Assembly (NCBI GenBank): GCA_003512705.1
Contig: DOPF01000039.1
Coordinates: 1-5,805, forward strand
Source: Patescibacteria group bacterium
GTDB taxonomy: Bacteria > Patescibacteriota > Patescibacteriia > Veblenbacterales > UBA10138
Direction: 5' to 3'
Length of the DNA stretch: 5,805 nt
Shown here: piece by piece, positions 1 to 5,391 of the stretch
Numbering within the stretch: the stretch's first letter is position 1
Layout: every line of letters starts with the position of its first letter
The notes under the pieces: model-generated
Seen by the model: the letters and a program-made list of their open reading frames with translations, nothing else
Databases searched by the model: none
What the model was told of the DNA's origin: nothing
Translations under genes and position numbers: made by a program

Positions 1-49
1 ATTTGACAGCTGGCGGTTTTCTTATTGTATTTAGCCTATTGACAATAAA

Positions 50-78
50 TTGACACTTGGTCCTGGGTGGTGTAAAAT
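50..78 (+). promoter_or_regulatory. Main promoter of the mraZ operon
   Basis: A perfect -35 hexamer TTGACA (50-55) is followed after 17 bases by TAAAAT (73-78), a one-mismatch -10 box. Transcription would start near 84-86, giving an mraZ leader of about 230 bases. Two more perfect TTGACA hexamers lie upstream at 3-8 and 39-44. The one at 3-8 has a poor -10 candidate (TTGTAT, 25-30), and the one at 39-44 has none at the right distance. The predicted start lies inside the GTGG box array, as expected for a promoter repressed by MraZ. The motifs are seen directly; use of the promoter is inferred. Confidence 0.75.
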
Positions 79-133
79 GGAGTTATAGTGGGTGAGTGTG
101 GATAAAAGTGGGGATAAGTATCTCTAAAAGTGG
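67..133 (+). promoter_or_regulatory. Phased GTGG box array, probable MraZ operator
   Basis: GTGG occurs at 67, 88, 98, 108 and 130, with ATGG at 77. The central three are exactly 10 bases apart, reading TGGGT (89-93), TGGAT (99-103) and TGGGG (109-113). This matches the known MraZ operator of E. coli, TGGGN direct repeats with a 10-base period between promoter and mraZ. The outer sites at 67 and 130 lie 63 bases apart, six turns of 10.5, so the whole set faces one side of the helix. TAAAAGTGG is repeated at 103-111 and 125-133. Position, period and motif support autoregulation by the MraZ encoded just downstream. The site at 97-105 also reads as a perfect DnaA box. Confidence 0.72.
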
Positions 134-168
134 ATAACTAATTTATTACGACAGTTTTTTTGGCCCTC

Positions 169-316
169 GGGCAAGTTTTATGCCCCGATATACAACTTCG
201 CTTAAACTCGCCCGCAAAACACTATTTTCCTAAATTAATGTTTAGTTTCTCATATATTTTGTTCATAATTAATTACTCGCTCGTTTAGATTTGCGGAGCG
301 AAGTTGATATACGGGG
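169..316 (+). promoter_or_regulatory. mraZ leader inverted repeat covering the start site
   Basis: CCCCG (183-187) and CAACTTCGCT (193-202) are exact reverse complements of CGGGG (312-316) and AGCGAAGTTG (297-306). The ATATA tracts between them pair if slipped by one base. A further 7-base pair set, CCGCAAA (212-218) with TTTGCGG (290-296), continues the stem inward after a nine-base bulge. The distal arm ends one base before the mraZ ATG and contains its only nearby G-rich element, so the folded RNA would hide the start. A competing 5-bp hairpin, GGGCA (169-173) with TGCCC (181-185), shares bases 183-185 with the long stem. Pairing is read from the sequence; a control role is inferred. The rest of bases 138-290 is AT-rich, with nothing else recognised. 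Confidence 0.55.
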
Positions 317-317
317 T

Positions 318-749
318 ATGTTCATTGGCGAATATTCGCACAGCATTGATAATAAAGGCAGAATTCAGATTCCGGTTAAACTTCGCCAAGAATTAGGCCA
401 GGGGGCGGTGGTAACCAGGGGGATTGATAAGTGTTTGTTTTTATACCCACGGCCAGCCTGGTTAAAGTTGGCTGATAAATTATCCAAATTGCCAATCGGC
501 AAAGCTTCTACCCGCGCTTTTGCCCGAATGATGTTGGCTGGCGCAATGGATGTGGAAATAGATAATCAGGGTAGAATGTTAGTGCCCGATTATTTACGGC
601 ACTATGCTGGTTTAAAAAAATCAGTGGTGGTGGCGGGGTTGTATTCACGGTTGGAATTATGGGATGAGGCGAGTTGGAATAGTTATAAAAGAGGCACTGA
701 AAAAACTAGCACGGCTATAGCCGAAACCTTGGGTGACCTCGGAGTTTAA
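318..749 (+). CDS. mraZ: Transcriptional regulator MraZ
   Basis: This is a 143-residue DNA-binding protein of the MraZ family, which forms ring-shaped oligomers and regulates the division and cell wall operon from repeats upstream of its own gene. Both SpoVT/AbrB-type half domains are visible: DNKGRIQIP at residues 11-19 and DNQGRMLVP at 82-90, with the signature arginines R15 and R86. Length is close to the family norm. The start was placed at the ATG at 318 because the family begins MFxGEYxHxxDxKGR; the open frame runs back to a TTG at 291, but those nine residues are not family-like. A usual Shine-Dalgarno is lacking: GGGG at 313-316 is too close to the ATG, and GGAG at 295-298 is 19 bases away. 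It is the first gene of the operon, and its stop lies inside an 18-bp tandem duplication. Confidence 0.95.
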   Translation: MFIGEYSHSIDNKGRIQIPVKLRQELGQGAVVTRGIDKCLFLYPRPAWLKLADKLSKLPIGKASTRAFARMMLAGAMDVEIDNQGRMLVPDYLRHYAGLKKSVVVAGLYSRLELWDEASWNSYKRGTEKTSTAIAETLGDLGV

Positions 750-779
750 AATCATATGGCTGTTTAAAATCATATGGCT
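744..779 (+). repeat. Perfect 18-bp tandem duplication at the mraZ/rsmH junction
   Basis: The unit GTTTAAAATCATATGGCT occurs twice back to back, at 744-761 and 762-779, without a mismatch. It spans the mraZ stop (TAA 747-749), the short spacer and the first codons of rsmH (ATG GCT). Copy 1 therefore has its own start at 756, giving a four-codon frame ATG GCT GTT TAA (756-767) in the same frame as rsmH and six bases ahead of the true ATG at 774. The nearest Shine-Dalgarno-like sequence, GGAG (741-744), is 11 bases before the copy-1 ATG but 29 before the real rsmH start. Confidence 0.95.
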
Positions 780-1700
780 TCGCGTCACGAGCCCGTACTG
801 TACCACGAAGTTTTGTCGGCGCTAAACTTAGCGCCCGGCGATAAGGTGATAGATGGCACCGCCGGCGGCGGCGGGCATTTGGCCGGCTTATTAAACGCCG
901 TCGGACCAACCGGGCAAGTAATGGGGATTGACGCCGACCCCAAAGCCATAAATCTAATTAAACAAAAATTTTTTAATGATCAAAGATTAATTTTAATAAA
1001 TAGCTGGTTTAGCGCCATACAAAAATATGTCCAACGTTTTAACTTTGAGCCTGTGGCTGCCATCCTTTTGGATCTTGGTTGGTCAGCCGACCAATTGGCT
1101 GACACTAGTAGAGGATTTTCTTTTAACGCGAGTGGGCAGTTAGATTTTAGATATAACCCCCAGACTACCGTTACTGCTGAACACATTTTGAATACAGCAA
1201 CGGCCGAGAAATTAGCCGAGATATTTAAAAATTTAGGTGATGAGCCGCGGGCCAAAGCCATTGCCCGCAGTATCGTTAAGCAAAGGCAAGTGGCACCCTT
1301 AAAAACCACTGACGATTTACGGTCGGCGGTGGCCGCGGTGTATCGACGGCAGGTGGGCAAGCTTAACCCCGCCACGCGGGTATGGCAAGCGCTGCGCCTA
1401 GCTACCAACCAGGAGTTGGAAGAGTTAACTAAAGTTTTACCCGTAGCCGTTAACATACTAAAGCCGGGTGGGCGCTTAGCCGTAATCAGCTTTCATTCCG
1501 GTGAAGATAGAATAGTTAAAAATTTTTTTGCCCGCGCCAGTAAAGATTGTCTGTGTCCGCCCGAGGTGCCGGTTTGTAAATGTGGACACAAAGCTATATT
1601 AAAATTAATCTCCCGTGGCGTCACTAAGCCTACGGACCAAGAAATTAGAACTAACCCGCGCAGTCGTAGCGCCCGGTTACGGGTAGCGGCCAAAATATAA
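774..1700 (+). CDS. rsmH: 16S rRNA (cytosine-1402-N4)-methyltransferase RsmH
   Basis: RsmH (MraW) uses S-adenosylmethionine to methylate N4 of C1402 in the 16S rRNA decoding centre. At 308 residues it matches the family (E. coli 313). Motifs in order: HEPVLYHEV near the N-terminus; the SAM-binding loop DGTAGGGGH (27-35) and acidic GIDADP (51-56); DLGWSADQL (100-108), where families usually have DLGVSS; GFSF (114-117); NPATRVWQALRLATNQELEEL (198-218); SFHSGEDRIVK (239-249), with Gly where Leu is usual; a four-cysteine cluster (C259, C261, C268, C270); and a C-terminal NPRSRSARLR. The ATG at 774 is chosen because an in-frame TAA at 765 blocks any earlier start and residues 5-12 fit the family N-terminus. 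The 18-bp duplication moves the best ribosome site away from this start. The next gene begins 12 bases downstream. Confidence 0.97.
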   Translation: MASRHEPVLYHEVLSALNLAPGDKVIDGTAGGGGHLAGLLNAVGPTGQVMGIDADPKAINLIKQKFFNDQRLILINSWFSAIQKYVQRFNFEPVAAILLDLGWSADQLADTSRGFSFNASGQLDFRYNPQTTVTAEHILNTATAEKLAEIFKNLGDEPRAKAIARSIVKQRQVAPLKTTDDLRSAVAAVYRRQVGKLNPATRVWQALRLATNQELEELTKVLPVAVNILKPGGRLAVISFHSGEDRIVKNFFARASKDCLCPPEVPVCKCGHKAILKLISRGVTKPTDQEIRTNPRSRSARLRVAAKI

Positions 1701-1712
1701 AAACAAAAAAAT

Positions 1713-2051
1713 ATGACAGTATACAAGGTTGGCTTATCTAAAGCCGCAAATCACAAAAACAGTAAAACCCGCCGAGTTTGGGGCGTGTTTTTGGCAATAA
1801 CATTAGCCAGTTTACTGGTGGCTTATGTGGTGCAGACCAACGATATATCAACCAAAGGCTTTGCCATCAAGGTATTAGAGCGGAAAGTGGCGGAGTTAGA
1901 GCGCCAAGTTAATGAACGCCAGGCCGATTTATCAACGCGTAAATCGTTAGATACTATTAAAACCTCGGCCGAGTTGTCGAAGTTTGTGGCGGTAGAACGG
2001 GTGCAATACTTAAGCGGAGTGGTGCCGACCAGCGGGGTAGCGGTAAGGTAA
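1713..2051 (+). CDS. FtsL/DivIC-like small division membrane protein
   Basis: This 112-residue protein has the layout of FtsL: a short basic cytoplasmic tail (1-22, ending KNSKTRR), one transmembrane helix (about 23-41, rich in V, L and A), then a predicted coiled coil (about 51-78, with heptad-like spacing in KVLERKVAELERQV) and a short C-terminal segment including FVAVERVQYL. FtsL works with FtsB and FtsQ to activate the septal synthase FtsW-FtsI. Its place directly between rsmH and ftsI is the classical ftsL position, and this carries more weight than sequence identity, because the family is poorly conserved. It could equally be named a septum formation initiator (DivIC/FtsB type). No Shine-Dalgarno is visible; the 12-base gap is almost all A. 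The stop at 2049-2051 is two bases from the TTG start of ftsI. Confidence 0.75.
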   Translation: MTVYKVGLSKAANHKNSKTRRVWGVFLAITLASLLVAYVVQTNDISTKGFAIKVLERKVAELERQVNERQADLSTRKSLDTIKTSAELSKFVAVERVQYLSGVVPTSGVAVR

Positions 2052-2056
2052 TTTTG
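2045..2056 (+). promoter_or_regulatory. Ribosome site and TTG start proposed for ftsI
   Basis: AAGG at 2045-2048, inside the last codons of the ftsL-like gene, lies five bases before a TTG at 2054-2056. An in-frame ATG at 2078 would shorten the protein by eight residues, but its nearest purine-rich stretch (AAAGG, 2060-2064) is 13 bases away. Spacing and the tight two-base gap after the ftsL stop favour TTG; the ATG cannot be excluded, because both versions keep the whole membrane anchor. Confidence 0.5.
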
Positions 2057-3808
2057 GCCAAAGGCCTTGCGCTTGGCATGGGACACGGCGATTATATAGA
2101 CAAGAGACTAGTGGTGGTAAAGCTAGTTTTTTTGATTGGTTTAATTTTAGTGTTGGTGCGATTGTTTCAGTTGCAGGTATTACTTCACGATTGGTACGAA
2201 AAACAAGCCGCGGGCCAGCATGATGTTTTGTCGGAGCTTACCCCGATTAGAGGAGAAATTTTTGCTAAAGATAATTTGGCGGTCGATGGTTTGGCGCCGG
2301 TGGTAATCAATAAAGATTCGCAGCTGTTGTACGCCGTACCCGCCGAAATTACCGCGCCCGAGACGGTCGCGGATAAATTGGCTTTGTTGTTAGATATTGA
2401 TAAAGAAGAATTGTTGGCTAAAGTTAGTAAGGTTGATGATCCGTATGAGCCAATTCAAGAATTTATTGATGATTCACTGGCCGAGGAAATTAAGGCTTTG
2501 AATTTACCAGGTATTCATTTTACCCCGCAGCTGCAAAGATATTACGTGCCGCTGGATGGCATGGGTCAAGCGTTGGGATTTTTAGGTTATGACGGAAGTC
2601 TACGAGTCGGGCAGTATGGTGTGGAGGGCGCCTGGCAACGTGAGTTAGGGGGTAAGTTGGGGTATTTGAAAGCAGAAAAAGATGTGGCCGGCAGTTTGAT
2701 AGCTTTGGGCAAGCGAGATATTGTGCGGGCTGAGGACGGCGCCGATCTGATTTTGACTATAGATATTAACATCGAAACTCAAGCCTGCGGGGCGCTGACC
2801 GAAGCGGTTAAGCGGCATGGCGCCGATAGCGGCAGTTTAATAATTATGAATCCGGCCACCGGCGCTATATTAGCTTTGTGCAATGCGCCGAGCTTTGATC
2901 CCAATAACTATCGCGAGGCTTCGGATATTGGCGTGTTTTCTAATCCGGTGGTTTCCGCGGCTTATGAACCTGGCTCGGTATTTAAGCCCATAACCATGGC
3001 GGCCGGTTTGCAATACAATAAACTAACCCCTGACACGACTTATGAAGACGAGGGGCAAGTCAAAATTGGACCGGACATTTTAAAAAATTCCGACTTGGAA
3101 GCTCACGGCACGCAAACCATGACGGCGGTGCTGGAAAATTCACTTAACACTGGCGCTATTTTTGCCATGCGGCAGGCGGGGGCCGATAATTTTAAAAAAA
3201 TTGTGGAGGATTTTGGCTTCGGCGAAATCAGCGGCATTGCTTTGCCGGCTGAAGCCAGGGGAAATATCAAATCGATTTATGGGGGAAAGGAAATTTATTT
3301 GGCCACCGCTTCATTCGGCCAAGGCATTACCACCACGCCATTGCAGTTACTGGCGGCCTATGGCGCCATTGCCAATCAAGGCCGGTTAGCGCGGCCGTAT
3401 ATAGTTGATGAAGTTATTTATGCCGATGGCAATAAAAAAAAGACTGAAACCCAGGAAGTTAGGCAAGTGTTATCGCCAGCCACGGCCCGAACGCTGGCCG
3501 GAATGATGGTTCAGGTAGTCGAGGGCACTCACGGCCGGCGCGCGGCCGTACCTGGCTACTATGTGGCTGGTAAAACCGGCACCGCCCAAGTAGCGTTGAA
3601 AGATCGGGCCGGCTACGACCCCCACATAACCATCGGCACATTTATTGGCTTTGCGCCGGTGGATAATGCCCGGTTTGTGATGTTAGTGAAGATTGACAAC
3701 CCTAAGGATGTTAAATTTGCGGAAAGTACGGCCGCACCAGTATTTGGTCAGGTGGCTAAGTTCTTGTTAAACTATTTAGAGGTGCCGCCCGAGCGAGACG
3801 TTAAGTAA
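2054..3808 (+). CDS. ftsI: Class B penicillin-binding protein, FtsI (PBP3) type
   Basis: FtsI is the septal D,D-transpeptidase, which cross-links peptidoglycan stem peptides outside the membrane together with FtsW. The 584-residue protein has a short cytoplasmic tail, one membrane anchor (about 18-40), a pedestal domain opening with RGEIFAKDNLAVDG (66-79; class B consensus RGxIxDRNGxxLA), and a transpeptidase domain from about 230. All three catalytic motifs are intact: SVFK (308-311, nucleophile S308), SLN (363-365) and KTGT (507-510). ASFGQGITTTPLQLLAAYGAIANQG (419-443) is also typical of the family. There is no transglycosylase domain and no C-terminal PASTA repeat. The gene position after an ftsL-like gene supports FtsI rather than the elongation enzyme PBP2. 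The start is uncertain between TTG 2054 and ATG 2078. murF begins two bases after the stop. Confidence 0.94.
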   Translation: MAKGLALGMGHGDYIDKRLVVVKLVFLIGLILVLVRLFQLQVLLHDWYEKQAAGQHDVLSELTPIRGEIFAKDNLAVDGLAPVVINKDSQLLYAVPAEITAPETVADKLALLLDIDKEELLAKVSKVDDPYEPIQEFIDDSLAEEIKALNLPGIHFTPQLQRYYVPLDGMGQALGFLGYDGSLRVGQYGVEGAWQRELGGKLGYLKAEKDVAGSLIALGKRDIVRAEDGADLILTIDINIETQACGALTEAVKRHGADSGSLIIMNPATGAILALCNAPSFDPNNYREASDIGVFSNPVVSAAYEPGSVFKPITMAAGLQYNKLTPDTTYEDEGQVKIGPDILKNSDLEAHGTQTMTAVLENSLNTGAIFAMRQAGADNFKKIVEDFGFGEISGIALPAEARGNIKSIYGGKEIYLATASFGQGITTTPLQLLAAYGAIANQGRLARPYIVDEVIYADGNKKKTETQEVRQVLSPATARTLAGMMVQVVEGTHGRRAAVPGYYVAGKTGTAQVALKDRAGYDPHITIGTFIGFAPVDNARFVMLVKIDNPKDVKFAESTAAPVFGQVAKFLLNYLEVPPERDVK

Positions 3809-3810
3809 TT

Positions 3811-5094
3811 ATGAGAAGAATTTTACAGTTTATTTTAAAAATATTGGCGCGGGCGACTATAAAAAAATATCGTCCGCGGGTTGTTGGTATTACCGGTTCG
3901 GTGGGCAAAACCTCAACCAAAGAAGCGGTGGCGGCCGTGTTGGGCACTAAGTACCAAGTTCGACAAACCAATAAAAATTTTAATAATGAAATCGGCTTGC
4001 CGCTCACCATCATTGGCGCGCCTGATTCTGGCTATCGCAACCCCGCCGCCTGGCTGGGAATTTTTGCGCGGGCGGTTAAAAATTTACTGGTTCGTGAGGT
4101 AAGCTACCCCGAGGTTTTGGTTTTGGAAATGGGAGTAGACCACCTTGGTGACATGGATTATTTATTATCCATCGTACGCCCCGACGTGGCCGTGATAACC
4201 GCTGCCTCGGCGGTGCATTTGGAATTTTTGGGAACCGTGGATCAGGTAGCACAGGAAAAAGGCAAGTTAGCCAAAGCTGTGCCCAAGACCGGTTTGGTAG
4301 TTTTAAATTATCAAGATATGCGTTTGCGTAAATTGGCTGATAAGTTGCCGGCGCGAGTAGTGTGGTTTGGCTTTGACCACAGCGCTGATATTTGGGCCGA
4401 CGGCGTTGCTATCAGCCGCGATAATTCCGGGGCGGTGCAAGGTTTAAGTTTTAAACTTCATTTTGGCGGCAGCAGCACGCCGCTGTTATTACCAAAAATA
4501 TTAGGTCAGCACCAAATAAATATTGCCTTAGCCGCGGCCGCGGTGGGGGTTAATATGGGGGTTAATTCAGTGGCAGTATCCGAGGTTCTAAAAAATATTG
4601 TTTTTCCTCCAGGCCGCATGAAGCTGCTGTCGGGCATAAAAAAAACTTGGGTAATTGATGATAGTTATAATTCCTCGCCCCTAGCAGCCAGTGAGGCGGT
4701 ACGGTCACTGGCCGCCTGGCCGGACACTAAAGGCGGGCGCCGCTGGGCTTTATTAGGGGATATGCTGGAACTAGGCCTTGATAGTGAAGGTTTGCATCGG
4801 CAGTTAGGGGCGGAGGTAGTTGATTTAAGTATTGATTATTTAGTAACCGTCGGGGAGCGGTCGCGCGACATTGGCCGCGGCGCCGGGGCGGCTGGTTTTA
4901 ACCCCGACCATTATAATCACTTTGCCAAGGCCGAGGAGGCCGGCGAGTATTTGCGCAATAAAATTTCCGAGCATGATATAATTTTAGTTAAAGGTTCCCA
5001 AGGGGTTAGGCTGGAAAAAGCCGTTAAAATGTTAATGGCCGAACCAGCCCGAGCGGGTGAGTTGTTAGTGCGGCAGGGGAAACCGTGGCTGTAA
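3811..5094 (+). CDS. murF: MurF-type Mur ligase lacking the N-terminal domain
   Basis: MurF joins D-Ala-D-Ala to UDP-MurNAc-tripeptide using ATP in the cytoplasm. The 427-residue protein shows the ATP loop TGSVGKTS (28-35, K33), NKNFNNEIGLPLT (54-66), LEMG (105-108), H136, an EKGKL lysine region (149-153), GQHQINIALAAAA (232-244), FPPGRMKLL (265-273), DDSYNSSP (283-290; MurF usually DDTYNANP), GDMLELG (316-322) and VKGSQGVRLEK (393-403). These fit MurF better than MurC, MurD or MurE. Only about 25 residues precede the ATP loop, against roughly 100 in E. coli MurF (452 aa), so the N-terminal UDP-sugar-binding domain is missing. In its place is a basic amphipathic segment (MRRILQFILKILARATIKKY). 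The ATG at 3811 is two bases after the ftsI stop, and no clear Shine-Dalgarno is seen. It appears to be the last operon gene. Confidence 0.92.
   Translation: MRRILQFILKILARATIKKYRPRVVGITGSVGKTSTKEAVAAVLGTKYQVRQTNKNFNNEIGLPLTIIGAPDSGYRNPAAWLGIFARAVKNLLVREVSYPEVLVLEMGVDHLGDMDYLLSIVRPDVAVITAASAVHLEFLGTVDQVAQEKGKLAKAVPKTGLVVLNYQDMRLRKLADKLPARVVWFGFDHSADIWADGVAISRDNSGAVQGLSFKLHFGGSSTPLLLPKILGQHQINIALAAAAVGVNMGVNSVAVSEVLKNIVFPPGRMKLLSGIKKTWVIDDSYNSSPLAASEAVRSLAAWPDTKGGRRWALLGDMLELGLDSEGLHRQLGAEVVDLSIDYLVTVGERSRDIGRGAGAAGFNPDHYNHFAKAEEAGEYLRNKISEHDIILVKGSQGVRLEKAVKMLMAEPARAGELLVRQGKPWL
4544..4566 (+). repeat. Short in-frame direct repeat inside murF
   Basis: TGGGGGTTAAT occurs at 4544-4554 and 4556-4566, a 12-base period. 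It encodes GVN-M-GVN (residues 246-252) just after the GQHQINIALAAAA motif. It looks like a four-codon internal duplication that keeps the frame. It may also be chance in a G-rich stretch. Confidence 0.6.
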
Positions 5095-5100
5095 TTTAGC

Positions 5101-5140
5101 GGCTAGTTCCTAGTTCCTAGCCAATAGTACGAATGGCTAG
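5101..5140. repeat. Intergenic TAGTTCC repeats with alternative hairpins
   Basis: Seven bases after the murF stop, TAGTTCC is repeated in tandem (5104-5110 and 5111-5117). CTAGCC (5117-5122) can pair with GGCTAG upstream (5101-5106); with one more base, CTAGCCA (5117-5123) can pair instead with TGGCTAG downstream (5134-5140). Each hairpin has a 10-base loop, and the two exclude each other. No coding frame of note is present in 5095-5236. Function is unknown; a small dispersed repeat or a 3' end structure of the operon transcript are both possible. Confidence 0.6.
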
Positions 5141-5154
5141 TGGCGAGGAGCGAG

Positions 5155-5200
5155 TGGCCAAGACGGGTCTCTTGACCATAGTGCCTTTTACATCTATTTT
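5155..5200 (+). terminator. Weak candidate terminator after murF
   Basis: TGGCCAAGA (5155-5163) pairs with TCTTGACCA (5170-5178) over eight of nine positions, around a six-base loop. Downstream come only broken T runs (5185-5188 and 5197-5200), not a clean U tract, so intrinsic termination would be weak. Its 3' arm overlaps the -35 box proposed for the tRNA gene, so the operon may also read through into the tRNA. Confidence 0.35.
5172..5200 (+). promoter_or_regulatory. Probable tRNA-Glu promoter
   Basis: TTGACC (5172-5177) and TATTTT (5195-5200) are separated by exactly 17 bases. Transcription would start near 5207, about 30 bases before the mature tRNA 5' end. Each hexamer is close to the sigma-70 consensus. 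Together they would let the tRNA be expressed separately from the cell wall operon. Confidence 0.55.
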
Positions 5201-5236
5201 AAATGAGCTAATTGTATTAACTAATAGCCAAAATAT

Positions 5237-5311
5237 GCCGCTATCGTCTAGTGGTTAGGACACGTGGTTCTCATCCACGTAACCCGGGTTCGATTCCCGG
5301 TAGCGGTACCA
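5237..5311 (+). tRNA. tRNA-Glu (anticodon CTC)
   Basis: A full cloverleaf can be drawn by hand. Acceptor GCCGCTA (5237-5243) pairs with TAGCGGT (5301-5307); the D arm contains AGTGGTTAGGA; the anticodon stem CGTGG/CCACG (5263-5267, 5275-5279) encloses loop TTCTCAT with anticodon CTC at 5270-5272; the T stem CCGGG/CCCGG (5284-5288, 5296-5300) encloses TTCGATT. The CCA end is encoded (5309-5311), after discriminator A5308. It reads GAG codons. The GTCTAG...GGACAC D-arm pattern is typical of bacterial tRNA-Glu. One oddity is the first acceptor pair, a G-U wobble. Confidence 0.95.
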
Positions 5312-5372
5312 GAATTTCACTTTCGGGTTTTGGGCTAAGCGATTGATGGGCGGCGGGACTTCGGACGGCTCG

Positions 5373-5387
5373 CGTCTTTGTAAGACG
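5373..5387. other. Small hairpin 3' of the minus-strand gene
   Basis: CGTCTT (5373-5378) and AAGACG (5382-5387) form a perfect 6-bp stem with a 3-base loop, four bases beyond the stop of the minus-strand gene. There is no T run on either side, so it is at best a weak terminator or a 3' end stabiliser. The remaining bases between the tRNA and that stop (5312-5391) show nothing else. Confidence 0.35.
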
Positions 5388-5391
5388 GCGG

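Noticed and set aside
161..172. GCCC TC GGGC palindrome beside a T7 run as a terminator
   Set aside because: The full 4-bp stem leaves a loop of only two bases, and the T run is upstream rather than downstream on the + strand. As a minus-strand terminator the stem is too short.
241..269. Second promoter close to mraZ (TTTAGT, 17-base spacer, CATAAT)
   Set aside because: The -35 matches only three of six positions. In such AT-rich sequence a -10-like hexamer is expected by chance. The promoter at 50-78 is far better.
291..317. Earlier TTG start for mraZ at 291
   Set aside because: It would add nine residues not seen in the MraZ family, which starts at MFxGEY, and no ribosome site precedes it.
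715..909. Minus-strand frame across the mraZ/rsmH junction
   Set aside because: Its translation contains the 18-bp duplication as a repeated YDFK unit and many arginines opposite GC-rich rsmH codons. No family-like features.
980..1456. Open frame of 158 codons on the minus strand opposite rsmH
   Set aside because: It lies wholly antisense to an intact RsmH with all family motifs, its translation is Ser/Cys/Arg-rich and low in recognisable pattern, and it has no start context. It is a shadow frame.
3162..3389. Alternative-frame open reading frame inside ftsI
   Set aside because: It overlaps the transpeptidase domain of ftsI in another frame, and its translation shows no motif or membrane segment.
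4544..4566. murF internal direct repeat as a frameshift or phase-variation site
   Set aside because: The period is 12 bases, so gain or loss keeps the frame, and there is no long homopolymer or short-unit repeat.
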